A DNA stretch of 64,000 nucleotides from Bradyrhizobium sp. CCGB12 (GCF_024199845.1 NZ_JANADO010000001.1:8921520-8985519), one strand, 5' to 3'. Shown: positions 7,720 to 16,924, numbered from the stretch's first letter. Notes: generated by a model from the sequence alone, not told the origin. Numbers and translations are program-made.

Positions 7720-9408
7720 ATGACCAACGAGACGAAGTCAGCGGGCAATGCCGCGACCGATTCCAACAGCAGCGATAATTCAGCCATTCACCGCCGGGCC
7801 GTGTTGCTGGGCACATCGTCGATCGTTGCCGCGGCCGCGCTGACATCGCAGGCGCTGGCGCAGGCCCAGAAGGCGGCGCCTTCGGCAGCGCCCGCTGCTG
7901 CTCCCGCCAGTGGCCGCAAGCCCAACATCCTCGTCATCTTCGGCGACGATATCGGCATTCCCCAGATCAGCGCCTACACCATGGGCATGATGGGTTATCG
8001 CACGCCCAACATCGACCGGATCGCGCGCGAAGGCGCGATCTTCACCGATTCCTATGGCCAGCAGAGCTGCACCGCGGGTCGCGCCTCCTTCATTCTCGGC
8101 CAGGAGCCGTTCCGGACTGGTCTTCTCACCATCGGCATGCCCGGCGATCCCCACGGCATCCAGGACTGGATGCCGACGATCGCGGATGTCCTCAAGACCC
8201 AAGGCTACGCCACCGGGCAGTTCGGCAAGAACCATCTCGGTGACCGCGACGAGCATCTGCCGACCAAGCACGGCTTCGACGAATTCTTCGGCAATCTCTA
8301 TCACCTCAACGCGGAGGAAGAGCCGGAAGGCTATTTCTATCCGAAGGATCCGAACTTCCGGAAGCAGTACGGCCCGCGCGGCGTGCTCAAGGCGTCCGCC
8401 GATGGCAAGATCGAGGACACTGGCCCGCTCAACACGGCACGCATGCCGACGGTCGATGAGGAGTTTCTGGGCGGCGCCAAGGATTTTATCGGGCGTCAGG
8501 CGAGGGCCAACCGGCCGTTCTTTGTCTGGTTCAATGCGACGCGGATGCACGTCTTCACGCATCTGAAGCCGTCGTCGCTCGGCAAGACCGGCAAGGGTAT
8601 TCATGCCGACGGCATGGCCGAGCACGACGGCATGGTCGGCGAATTGCTTCAACAGCTCGACGATCTCGGCATCGCCGACAACACCATCGTCCTCTACACC
8701 ACGGACAACGGTGCCGAGCTTGCCCTGTGGCCGGACGGCGCCCAGACGCCCTTCCACGGCGAGAAAGGCACTACCTGGGAAGGCGGCATGCGCATCCCGA
8801 TGATGGTGCGGTGGCCGGGCGTCGTGAAGCCGGGCACGCAATACAACGAGATCATCTCGCTGATCGACTGGTTCCCGACGCTTTGTGCCGCCGCCGGAAT
8901 CCCGGACATCAAGGAGAAGATGAAGTCCGGCTTCGCGGGCGCCGGCGGCAAGAGCTTCAGGGTTCATCTCGACGGCTACAACTTCATGCCGTTCTTCAAG
9001 GGAGAGGCCAAGGAGCCGCCGCGCGATGCGATCTACTATTTCGACCAGGGTGGCAACCTCAATGCGATCAGGTGGAACGACTGGAAGCTGAGCTTTGCGA
9101 CGGCGTCCAAGGGCAACATCGCGACCGCGACCCGCGAAGTCCCGGCTTGGTCGCTCATCGCAAATCTGCGCATGGATCCTTACGAACGCGGCATGGAGGA
9201 TGGAGGGGGAGCGATCGATTTCCTCGCCCGGAACATGTGGCTGATCGTGCCCGTACAGGGAAAGATCAAGGAGTTCTTTTCCGACTTCGACCAGTTCCCC
9301 TATCAGGAAGGCAGCTCGCTGAACGCGAGCGGCATCAATTACGGGCTGCTGCGGCAGCAGGCGGCTTTGAAGCGGCTCAATGAGCTTGAACGCTTGAAGC
9401 CGCAATAG
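7720..9408 (+). CDS. Arylsulfatase with N-terminal export signal
   Basis: 562 residues, complete. The N-terminus has a polar stretch, then HRRAVLLG and a hydrophobic core ending near SQALAQAQ, which resembles a Tat signal with a weak twin-arginine motif. The catalytic core begins KPNILVIFGDDIG (metal Asp pair, residues 76-77). The formylglycine motif is C117-T-A-G-R121, which fits CxAxR, so an FGE-type maturase would activate it. YTTDNGAE and the HGEKGTTWEGGMRIPMMVRW block complete the type I sulfatase signature. It is a close paralogue of the truncated sulfatase at position 1, with the MoxR/Bat operon between them. GGGAGCG precedes the ATG. Confidence 0.93.
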   Translation: MTNETKSAGNAATDSNSSDNSAIHRRAVLLGTSSIVAAAALTSQALAQAQKAAPSAAPAAAPASGRKPNILVIFGDDIGIPQISAYTMGMMGYRTPNIDRIAREGAIFTDSYGQQSCTAGRASFILGQEPFRTGLLTIGMPGDPHGIQDWMPTIADVLKTQGYATGQFGKNHLGDRDEHLPTKHGFDEFFGNLYHLNAEEEPEGYFYPKDPNFRKQYGPRGVLKASADGKIEDTGPLNTARMPTVDEEFLGGAKDFIGRQARANRPFFVWFNATRMHVFTHLKPSSLGKTGKGIHADGMAEHDGMVGELLQQLDDLGIADNTIVLYTTDNGAELALWPDGAQTPFHGEKGTTWEGGMRIPMMVRWPGVVKPGTQYNEIISLIDWFPTLCAAAGIPDIKEKMKSGFAGAGGKSFRVHLDGYNFMPFFKGEAKEPPRDAIYYFDQGGNLNAIRWNDWKLSFATASKGNIATATREVPAWSLIANLRMDPYERGMEDGGGAIDFLARNMWLIVPVQGKIKEFFSDFDQFPYQEGSSLNASGINYGLLRQQAALKRLNELERLKPQ

Positions 9409-9430
9409 CGGGAGAGCAGGGAAGGGATCG

Positions 9431-9665
9431 CTGCAATGGTGGCTCGGCTCACTGCACCACTATGTGGGTCTCGCGACCACGGCGGTTGCGGTGGCGCAGC
9501 CGGGCGATCCATTGTCATCCTGGAACGACGGCGCGGCGAAATCGGCGATCGCCGATTTTGTCGCGCGCGTTACCTGCGATGGTGGGACGGACTTCGTTCC
9601 CGCCCGCCGGGCGCATCGCCATGTTCGACAACGACGGCACGCTCTGGTGCGAGCAGCCGATCACT
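9431..9665 (+). pseudogene. Decayed HAD-family phosphatase gene
   Basis: Starting 22 bases after the sulfatase stop, the frame from CTG 9431 reads as a signal-peptide-like stretch ending AVAVAQPGDPLSSWNDG and then AAKSAIADFVARVT. This matches the N-terminus of periplasmic HAD phosphatases as I know them. Within GTTCCCGCCC (about 9590-9600) the frame changes by one base, and the catalytic block GRIAMFDNDGTLWCEQP continues in the next frame. Homology then ends abruptly near 9665. A GGAAGGGATCG ribosome site precedes the CTG, which suggests a lost ATG. A mutated start, a one-base shift and a missing remainder together make a functional product unlikely. It was probably once co-transcribed with the sulfatase. 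Confidence 0.7.
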
Positions 9666-10389
9666 GTCGCCCGTCGGGCAACACACCCCGCCACCCCGTC
9701 AACCCCTCCCCACAAAAATATTCCACTTTACCGAAATTCGGAAATGGCGTATCTGTCGCTTCATCCCGGCTCACCCTTGAGGGGCGGTCATTGTCGTGGT
9801 GATCGCAGGGCCGGGCTTGCGGTGGACGCAGCAGCGTCGGGCGCGAGCAGCCAAGGGCGGGGCGGATTGCTCTCCGTGAGCCCCATGGCTTCGCGCGGAC
9901 GAACGGCGCTGTCAGGTTCGTCTCGTCTGTAAGTTTCCGGCTCCGTCGACAGGGCCGGGAAGACTGCGGCGAAATGGCGAGCCGTGCGTACGGCAAAACC
10001 GTGTGGTCCTGGCCGTCGTTGCTACGGTCAAGCTCTTGCGGATGCGGCAATCGCGTCAACCGGCGCGGTGCTGGCGACTTCCGCCGGGGCGAGGGAGGCC
10101 AGAAGGAATTCGGCTCCCGGGAGAGCACGGCATACGCCGTCCGACCATCGCGCAGGGAAGGCCGAGTGATTGGCTACACCTGTATGCTGCTGTGCGGTCT
10201 TTTTGCGCTACATCTTCGCGCAGCGGACCGTGGGTGCCAGCCGGCACCCGGCTTTCCCTGCGCCCTCTTGGCTTCGAGGGTGGAGAGATCAAGCAAAGCT
10301 CGGGCGAAATGCGCCGCGGGGAGGAGAAGCCATGCCTGCTGTCTCGCTAGCACGTAACAACCATGAAAATTGCGGCACGCAAGCGGCCA
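9666..10389. other. Gene-free interval, probable dispersed repeat material
   Basis: No frame here has convincing protein character; the short open frames are arginine/serine-rich in all directions and lack good ribosome sites. From about 9780 to 10340 the text (for example GCCCCATGGCTTCGCGCGG and AAACCGTGTGGTCCTGGCC) resembles an intergenic sequence that I recall recurring in Bradyrhizobium genomes and being mis-annotated as short hypothetical proteins. That recall is unverified. The interval joins a decayed gene to a truncated one, so it may mark a past rearrangement. Confidence 0.4.
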
Positions 10390-10422
10390 TCTGGCCCGCA
10401 TCAGGTGTTGACGCGGGCCAGA
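10390..10422 (-). terminator. Hairpin downstream of the phosphoesterase remnant
   Basis: A perfect 10-bp inverted repeat, TCTGGCCCGC / GCGGGCCAGA, with a 13-base loop lies 12 bases past the minus-strand stop at 10434. It has no T-run on the minus side; on the plus side CCCTTTCTT follows. It is a plausible weak terminator for the minus-strand group. Confidence 0.5.
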
Positions 10423-10433
10423 GCCCTTTCTTG

Positions 10434-11435
10434 TCAGTGCCAGCCGCCTTCGCCGGCCTTGAGCGCGGCAGAGAGGCTGCGAACCCGGCGCGTCACCAGC
10501 GGATCGAGATCGAACCGCTTTTCGAGCAGCCTGAGAATCGACGTCGTGTCGAAATCCTCATGGGCGACACCCGATTTGTCGAAACGCCTGGAGATCAGCA
10601 GCGCCGGGACCCGGGTGCCCGGACCCCACTGATCCGCAGCAAGGGCTTCGGCACCGTGACGGTTGTGCGGCGGCGGAGGAACGTGATCCCACTGACCGCC
10701 GAACTCGTCATAGGTGATGACGATCAGCGTATCCTTGCCATCAGGTCCTTCGACGATCGCCTTGATGAGATCGACGAGGTGCTGGCTGCCCTCGGATTCG
10801 CTGGTGTAGCCGGGATGCTCGTTCTCCTCGCCGACCGGCTTGATGAAGCTGACCTGCTTCAGCCGGCCGTTCCTGGCGGCCTGGATGAACTCAGCCTCAT
10901 CCTTCAGATGGTCCTTGCGGGCCTGCGTTCCCGGTGCGTAGGTCGCAAAGTAGTTGAGCGCCTGGTGATGGAACTGGAAGTCCACGTCGGGGCAGTTCGG
11001 GAAGACCGCCGTAGTGAGATGGTTCGGATCGGTGCAGGTGGTGCCGTTGCCGTTGGTCCAGCCGGATGCGCCGACATCGCCATTGACGTTCGACCAGCCG
11101 CCCGAATACCACGCCCAATCAACGCGCTTGGCCGACAGACGATCGCCGATGTTCGGCGTGTGCAGTGGCGGCAGGCGCTTGATATCAGCGGTGCCTGGAG
11201 AATAAGGCTGATAGAACGGCTGCGTCGTGTTGACCGCATAGTCGCCGCAGGCAAGGCCCGTCGGCAGGCCGGTCTGGTTGCACTTGGCGGTGAGCTGCGC
11301 ATCCTTCACGGTGGTGGTCGGCGTATAGAGCGGCGTGCTGGTCGGCATGCCGTTCGCATCGACGATGGAGTGGAAGTCCGGTTGCTGCCGGCGGCAGGCC
11401 AGCAGCCGCAGTGACGCGGAACGCTTGCGCCGGGC
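10434..11435 (-). pseudogene. Phosphoesterase (acid phosphatase/phospholipase C family), C-terminal fragment
   Basis: The longest ATG-started frame is 304 residues (start 11348), but homologous-looking sequence continues upstream to the stop of the next gene. It contains the C-terminal half of the pfam04185-type phosphoesterase fold: PVGEENEHPGYTSESEGSQH, TLIVITYDEFGGQWDH and GPGTRVPALLIS. The N-terminal half, with the signal peptide and the GEN-type metal-binding start seen in the intact relative at 12234-14288, is missing. The frame runs straight on from the TGA of the 11436-12146 gene, as expected if a deletion fused the end of one gene to the middle of another. It is probably inactive. 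If translated it would be cytoplasmic and lack part of the metal site. Confidence 0.65.
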
Positions 11436-12146
11436 TCACTCCGAGTCCGGCTGCGCGACCCACACGTCGCTCTGCTTGATCCGGCGGATCAGCGCTTGCG
11501 GATCGAATTTGCCGATGCCGGCGGGAATCTCGAACGCTTGCGCCGGCTGGGGTTCGTCGCGGATGCGATCGGCGGTGATTATCGTGCCGTCCTCCGTCTT
11601 GATCCGGACCGGGAATCTGCGCTCGCGGTCGACCCAAGCGAGAAAGGTGGAGCCGGATGGTGTCGCGACCCGGTAAACGTACATTGCTCGCCCCGCGATC
11701 GTCTCCTCGCTCTCGCGCTGGCAGTGCCATGTCGGAAGATCAGTCGGTGCGGATAGCTGCGCCATCGCCAGCCATTGCCGGCAGGGATCGTTCGGATCGA
11801 CCGGAACGAGCATCCCCGTCAGGGGGCTCGATTGCTTCGCGTCCATGAAAACGCGCGCGCCGGGGCGGACGAAATAGGCCGCAGGCCCCGCCATGTCGAT
11901 CAGGAAGAAGCCATCGGGCAGCGCGGCTGCCTCTAACCGCTCCTTTCCGTCCGAGACACGCAAGCGTCCCAGTGCAGTCGTCGTCTCGTCCTTTCTGGCA
12001 ACAAGATCAGCAGAAAATTGCTGCGCCTCGAGCGATCCCGCCGTCGCTGCCAGGAGCGTGGCGGCGAGCAGGGAGGCTTTGAGGAGCCTGCTAACCGGCG
12101 AGACCTGTGCATCGATCTTCATGGACATATTCCCGGGTTGCTTCAT
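11436..12146 (-). CDS. Periplasmic protein of unknown function
   Basis: 236 residues from the first ATG (other ATGs at codons 7 and 9). A signal peptide (LLKASLLAATLLAATAGSLEAQ) is followed by a beta-rich domain with alternating hydrophobic strands: FSADLVARKDETTTALGRLR, then GFFLIDMAGPAAYFVRPG, then an RFPVRIKTEDGTIITADRI strand pair. The pattern resembles LolA/LolB-like half-barrels, but no specific family is recognised. Cysteines in DPCRQW and WHCQRE could form a disulfide. It lies 87 bases after the intact phosphoesterase and just before the truncated one. The last residues (VAQPDSE) may have been altered by the fusion event described for that fragment. Confidence 0.75.
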   Translation of the reverse strand: MKQPGNMSMKIDAQVSPVSRLLKASLLAATLLAATAGSLEAQQFSADLVARKDETTTALGRLRVSDGKERLEAAALPDGFFLIDMAGPAAYFVRPGARVFMDAKQSSPLTGMLVPVDPNDPCRQWLAMAQLSAPTDLPTWHCQRESEETIAGRAMYVYRVATPSGSTFLAWVDRERRFPVRIKTEDGTIITADRIRDEPQPAQAFEIPAGIGKFDPQALIRRIKQSDVWVAQPDSE

Positions 12147-12233
12147 GGCGGACAGGACAACGCCGACCGAACTATGGGTTCGGCCGGCGCCGGCATCAGG
12201 GCGATCAATGTCTCGTGCTGGACGAGAGATCGA

Positions 12234-14288
12234 TCACTCGGTGTAGGACAGCGTGACCGCCTTGCTGAAGTCAAACGCGTCGAACATGTCAGACAATGCG
12301 GGGCTGTTGGTCGGGACGTACTCGTTGTTCTTCGAGTAGGTCGGGTTCGGCAGGTTGTCGCGGCTGCGGTTCGTGAGCGGCTGGAGAGCCCAGTTGCGTT
12401 CGATGAACTTCAGCAGCGAAACGTGGTCGGCGTAGTTGTGGTTGACCTTGCCGCCCGTCGAGTAGGGCGAGAGGATCAGGGTCGGGATGCGCGGTCCGTC
12501 GCCGAAGAAGTCGATCGACTGGATGTAGCCCGAGTCCCAGTAACCGCCGGCCTCGTCCCAGGTGATGAACACCGCGGTCTCGGCCTTCAGTTCCGGATTG
12601 TTGTCCAGCGCGTTGAGCACGTTCAGGGTATAGGCCTCGAACAGGTCAACCTTCGAGCTCTGCGGATGACCGTCGAGCAGACCGTCCGGCTTGCCGAGCG
12701 ACACCGCGGGCAGGGTGTTGTTCTCGATCGCCGTGATCAGATCGGACGTGTCCTTCATGTGAGCCTGACGCACGGTCGGGTTCGCCATAATCGAGGTCGC
12801 ATACTGGAACGGATTGCAGATCTGGCAGTAGGCGATACCGAGCGCGTGTGCCGGATCGGCAACCGCGGCAGCGGTGAGGTTCGGGTTGGTCGGATTGGCC
12901 GCAACCGCAGCGTTCGAGAGCGTCACGGCGTCGTTATACGCACCACCATAGAACGCCCAGGAGATGTTCTTCTCCATGAGCGCATCGCCGATCGTGCGGA
13001 CCGACGACGGAGGAACGTTGCTGCCGCCCGACAACGCGCCGTTCGGGAGATAGCCCGGATTGACGTTGTTGAGCATGTAATAGTGGTTGGGCTTGCAGTT
13101 CGGCTCGGCCGCGTACGGCAGATTGTTGAGATAGGTCACGATCGGCTTCACGCCGGGCTGGAACACATCGGAGCAGTTGCTCCAATTGCCATCGACGGTG
13201 TAGCGGTTGACCGTACCCGCGACCGGGTTCGGGTTGGCGATCGCGCTGGCCGGCGGCGTGGCCGTGTTGCCCTTGCCGTCGCTCCAGAAAGCTGCGTCGC
13301 CGGTACCGAGCATGAAGTGGTTCGCGCCGGTGCCGCCGTGGAACGACTGGTGGAAGTTGTCGCTCAGCGTGAAGCGGTCGGCGAGCATCTTGAGGACCGG
13401 GGCCTGACCCTGCTGGGCATTATAAAAGCCCATCGAGTTGGCCGCGCTCTTGTTGGACGCCGAGTAGGTCGCCATCACGAACGGGAACAGGTCGTTCAGG
13501 CAGCCCGAATTGTTCTTCTTCGTGGCATTGGCGGCGCTGCAGTCGTCCTGCTGCCAATCCTGATAGAAGCGATGGGTCGAGTCGCCGGTGTAGTCGTCGT
13601 CGCTGATCTGCTCACCCTGCAGCTGGAAGGGGCCGGTCAGGCTGCCGGCGCCGGGAACGCGGGTGTCGAGCACACCGGTCGGCAAGCCGCTGAAGCCGGT
13701 CGTGAGGATGTCGAGATCGCTCGGATCCATATCCTTTTCGACACTGGCTTCGGCGATCGTCTTGAACGGGGCGCCGGTGTCGCTCTGCGCGGTCGGCGTG
13801 CCGTTGGTGTTCGGCTGCGGCATCTTGTTGGTCGCGTTGTAGGGCGACTTTCCGATCGTCGGCGCGCCGATATAGAACGACGGCTGGCCCGCGACCGAAT
13901 ATTGCTGCGCCTGGGCGAAGTTCGGGCCCGGCGTTCCGTCCTCGTTGACGATGCCCTTCGACAGCAAGTTGGAGATCGTCTGTCCCTTGCCCTTCGGCTT
14001 GTAGATACCGAAGGTGTGATCGAGGCCGCGGTTTTCACCGATCAGGATGATGACGTGCTTGATCGGCGAGGCGGTCTTCACCTTGTCGCCGTGATCCTTG
14101 TCACCATGATCGCCGTGATGTTCGTTCCGGCCTTCGTCGTGCGATTTGTTGTTGTGGTGTGAGCGCTTGTCCCACGGGCTGTGACCGCCCGGATAGTGAG
14201 CGGCGTAGGCAGCAGTTGCGACGAGCACCGTGGATGCGAGGCAGATCGCGGTGCTGGTTCGCCAGTGCTTCTTGTAATTGAAAGTCAT
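12234..14288 (-). CDS. Secreted phosphoesterase (acid phosphatase/phospholipase C family)
   Basis: 684 residues from ATG 14288, which has GAGG spaced 7 bases upstream and begins MTFNYKKHWRTS followed by a signal peptide ending AAYA. Longer frames from 14507 lack a ribosome site. After a His/Asp-rich linker (HSPWDKRSHHNN..., HHGDHGDKDHGDK) comes HVIILIGENRGLDHTFG, the N-terminal metal/active-site block of the pfam04185 phosphoesterases. AVFITWDEAGGYWD and DGPRIPTLILSPYS are the C-terminal blocks. Such enzymes release phosphate from organic phosphates or phospholipids outside the cytoplasm. It is close to a T2SS locus and could be its cargo (inference). The His-rich linker may bind metal. Confidence 0.88.
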   Translation of the reverse strand: MTFNYKKHWRTSTAICLASTVLVATAAYAAHYPGGHSPWDKRSHHNNKSHDEGRNEHHGDHGDKDHGDKVKTASPIKHVIILIGENRGLDHTFGIYKPKGKGQTISNLLSKGIVNEDGTPGPNFAQAQQYSVAGQPSFYIGAPTIGKSPYNATNKMPQPNTNGTPTAQSDTGAPFKTIAEASVEKDMDPSDLDILTTGFSGLPTGVLDTRVPGAGSLTGPFQLQGEQISDDDYTGDSTHRFYQDWQQDDCSAANATKKNNSGCLNDLFPFVMATYSASNKSAANSMGFYNAQQGQAPVLKMLADRFTLSDNFHQSFHGGTGANHFMLGTGDAAFWSDGKGNTATPPASAIANPNPVAGTVNRYTVDGNWSNCSDVFQPGVKPIVTYLNNLPYAAEPNCKPNHYYMLNNVNPGYLPNGALSGGSNVPPSSVRTIGDALMEKNISWAFYGGAYNDAVTLSNAAVAANPTNPNLTAAAVADPAHALGIAYCQICNPFQYATSIMANPTVRQAHMKDTSDLITAIENNTLPAVSLGKPDGLLDGHPQSSKVDLFEAYTLNVLNALDNNPELKAETAVFITWDEAGGYWDSGYIQSIDFFGDGPRIPTLILSPYSTGGKVNHNYADHVSLLKFIERNWALQPLTNRSRDNLPNPTYSKNNEYVPTNSPALSDMFDAFDFSKAVTLSYTE

Positions 14289-14528
14289 TGTCGACCTCAG
14301 GATGTTTGCGGTTAGCAACACAGACCTGCTTAGTGAGACAATATGACGCATGCTTTTCGTTGCGATGAATGCCCGAAAGAAATTTCGAAACGTTCCGAGA
14401 ATTTCTGTGGAGACACACGCAACGAGAATCGCATCTCCGCGATTCAATGAATCCGCGAGCGACGGCAAAGGGTCTTCAGCAATTTCAAGCGACCACGAGA
14501 ATCGCAAACGCGGTTCCGCGCAGCATAA

Positions 14529-15905
14529 TCAATGCGAAACGTGCTTTGACTGCATCACCTGTCGAAGTGCGGCATAGTGCTGATCGTGGACGTCCTGGTT
14601 GAAGAGCGACCACGGTTCGGCGCTGGCGAGCAGCGCGGGCACTGCGGCGGCCATCAGATAGCGATAGTTCCTGAGTTCGGTGGCCGCGTCGGCGTTGCGT
14701 CCTGCTGCAACGGCCATATCGATTCGCCGTAGCGTGAGAACGAGTTCCTTGAGGCTGTTGCGCGCGAGCACCCGCTGCTGTTCGCCACCCGACACGCTGG
14801 TGTTCTTCCGGTCGGGATATTGCTCGGTCAACTCGCGCAGCTCGCGGCCGATCGTGTCGACCGCGAGGGCGACCGTGTCCTTGTCGCCGGCGGGAACGGC
14901 AATCGCGAGCACGGAAGAGAAGTCGTTGATCTCTTTCAGAGTCGCGCCGGCGCCGTCGCGCTCATAGGGCTGTGTGCCGTCGCCGACCGCAGTCAGATAG
15001 GCGACGAGGTCGCCCTTGTCCTGTGCGGAGAGGCCGAGCTGGAAATTCCGGTCGAAATAATCGACGACCTGATTGAAATCGTCGAAGCGGCCGTCGTGAA
15101 AATACGGCGCGTTGAAGTCCGCATTGCGCAGGGTCGGGGTCTTGAACAGGCCGCCGGAGCCGATGTCGTGCTGCTGATGATCGACGAAGCCTGACGATGG
15201 AACATGACAGCCCGCGCAGCTCAGCGACGGATCGTGCGGGAACGGCTTGGAGAACAGCGCTTCGCCGCGGCGCTCCGCTTCGCTGATCTTGCCTGCCAGA
15301 CGTCCCGCAGGACCGAGGCTCGGATTGGGCAGGAAGTCGATGTCCTGGATATAGGCGACGATCGCGTTGAGCGTTGCCGGGGAGGGCTCCGGTCCGGCGA
15401 ACTCGTTGGTGATGACGTTGTGGACGAAGTCGCGCAGCGAGGCGAACCGTCCATCGGCGCCATAGGGCGCAAGATAGCGCGCGCCGCGCAGGCTCGGAAT
15501 CCTGACGGGGTCGAACGCCAGATTGTTGGCCTTCGGATTGAACAGCGGGCCGGTGGTGTCGAACGTGCCGGGCCGGCTCGACATCTTCGGCATGAAGAAT
15601 TTCGAGTTGTTGGCTCCGTTGACGTGACAAGTGCCGCAGCTCACCCCGCCCTGCCGTGCCACCGGGCCGAGCAGTCCCGGTGAATTGAAAGCGAGATCGC
15701 CAAGATTCACGAGGTACGACTTGCTGCCGGTGCGCTCGGATTGGAACACCTCGCGTGGCTTGTCGAGTGCATCCTCGTTCAGTTCGGTTGAAACAGGCAG
15801 AACGGTCTTGTCGCCGTCGACGGGGAAGGCCACCGCCTGGCCGAACAGCGCAAGGACCGCAAGCCCCGAAAACAGCGCGACTGGACGCAGGTAAAGCGAT
15901 GTCAT
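14529..15905 (-). CDS. Di-haem cytochrome c peroxidase/MauG family protein
   Basis: 458 residues with a signal peptide ending GQAVAF. Two haem c sites are present, SCGTCH at about residues 89-94 and SCAGCH at about 229-234. Around them are family blocks such as RIPSLRGARYLAPYGADGRF, TPTLRNADFNAPYFHDGRF and GDLVAYLTAVGDG. The C-terminal 100 residues form an extra helical region with no haem motif. Members reduce hydrogen peroxide or, as in MauG, oxidise a partner protein; the substrate cannot be told here. It overlaps the upstream imelysin gene by 4 bases (ATGA), so the two periplasmic proteins are made together, a pairing also seen in iron-uptake and redox operons. Confidence 0.87.
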   Translation of the reverse strand: MTSLYLRPVALFSGLAVLALFGQAVAFPVDGDKTVLPVSTELNEDALDKPREVFQSERTGSKSYLVNLGDLAFNSPGLLGPVARQGGVSCGTCHVNGANNSKFFMPKMSSRPGTFDTTGPLFNPKANNLAFDPVRIPSLRGARYLAPYGADGRFASLRDFVHNVITNEFAGPEPSPATLNAIVAYIQDIDFLPNPSLGPAGRLAGKISEAERRGEALFSKPFPHDPSLSCAGCHVPSSGFVDHQQHDIGSGGLFKTPTLRNADFNAPYFHDGRFDDFNQVVDYFDRNFQLGLSAQDKGDLVAYLTAVGDGTQPYERDGAGATLKEINDFSSVLAIAVPAGDKDTVALAVDTIGRELRELTEQYPDRKNTSVSGGEQQRVLARNSLKELVLTLRRIDMAVAAGRNADAATELRNYRYLMAAAVPALLASAEPWSLFNQDVHDQHYAALRQVMQSKHVSH

Positions 15906-16684
15906 CGTGCCTGGGCCTCCAGCGTCGGGCGCTGCAGGCCGAGCTTGGCCGAAGCCCCCTGCAATGCCACGACCAGCTCCTCACTGGTCTGGCGCAGGTC
16001 CGCAATATCGACGTGTGGCAGATCTGGCGTTGCGACGATTGCCTCGAGCTGCTCGATCCGGTTCGACACCATCTCGTCGAGCTTGCCGTCCACCGTATTG
16101 AGCGCGGCGGAGAAAATCGTGTGATACGCGAAATCGATGCCAGCGATGTTGTTGCGCATATCGTCGAGCGAGGTTCCGCTGATGCGTGACTCGCCGCCAT
16201 CGGCCTTGCTCTCCCCGACTTCGTAGGCGAGCCGCACCGTGCCATCCAGCAGGCCTTGGGACGTGAGCTTGATGTCCTTGAGCTTGCCGTGCAGATCGTC
16301 CAGATGCTGTACGAGACCTGCCGCATCGGCGGCGACATCCGTGTTGCCTGCTCCGAACAATTTTGCCTCGATCGCGTGGAACCCGCTGTCCGCGTTCGGC
16401 CAGGCGTCGATCTGCGCATCGAGTTCGGGGACGAAGCCGGCGGTGAACACTTCGGAGCGTTCCCAGCCCGCACGCGCCGACAACCAGGCCTTCTTGGCGC
16501 CGGGCAAATCTGCAGCTGCGGCGCGCTCCCGCAAGGCGCGCGCGCCCGCCAGCGCACTGGCGACGCCCTCGATCAGATACGGCCGATAGCTTTCGGCTCC
16601 GTCCTCGAGAGCGCCGGCATGCGCGTCACGCGCTCCGGCCAACGCCGCCAACAGAAGGCACGTCGCCACTCGCATCTTGTACAT
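15902..16684 (-). CDS. Imelysin family protein
   Basis: 260 residues from ATG 16684 (MYKMRVATCLLLAAL, signal peptide ending DAHAG); a GTG at 16696 is the alternative start. It has the imelysin/ICMP pattern: two related helical halves, with the GxHxxE motif as GFHAIE in the first half (AWPNADSGFHAIEAKLFG). Imelysins are periplasmic proteins of iron-regulated loci; EfeO is the best known relative. Metal binding by the His/Glu pair is inferred. It is the first gene of a pair with the di-haem peroxidase. The 240-base region upstream is shared with the divergent prepilin peptidase gene. Confidence 0.85.
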   Translation of the reverse strand: MYKMRVATCLLLAALAGARDAHAGALEDGAESYRPYLIEGVASALAGARALRERAAAADLPGAKKAWLSARAGWERSEVFTAGFVPELDAQIDAWPNADSGFHAIEAKLFGAGNTDVAADAAGLVQHLDDLHGKLKDIKLTSQGLLDGTVRLAYEVGESKADGGESRISGTSLDDMRNNIAGIDFAYHTIFSAALNTVDGKLDEMVSNRIEQLEAIVATPDLPHVDIADLRQTSEELVVALQGASAKLGLQRPTLEAQAR

Positions 16685-16924
16685 TGTCCAACCCACTCAT
16701 CCGCCATGAAGGGCTCATGGCGCGTAGTGCGGCGAACTATTGTCGGTATCCTATGCGGATTTGTGACAGCACGGACGTTTTGTCGCATCTTTCTATTTCG
16801 ACACCATCGTCGACGATCACAATCCTGCAAACTTACTCCGCTACGATTGATCGATTCAAATCTGCTCCCCAGCGCGGATTATTTGCGACACGGCGTCCAC
16901 ACGCGTCACTCCCGTCACGTCACG

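Noticed and set aside
7780..9405. Antisense open frame of 541 codons under the second sulfatase
   Set aside because: Leucine/arginine/glutamate-rich mirror of high-GC coding DNA; the sense strand has all sulfatase motifs.
12018..14162. Antisense open frame of 714 codons opposite the intact phosphoesterase
   Set aside because: Arg/Val-rich composition without domains; the opposite strand has a signal peptide and conserved phosphoesterase blocks.
16256..16924. Long N-terminal extension of the prepilin peptidase frame
   Set aside because: It overlaps the imelysin gene antisense, and the real peptidase begins at ATG 16925 with a membrane segment.
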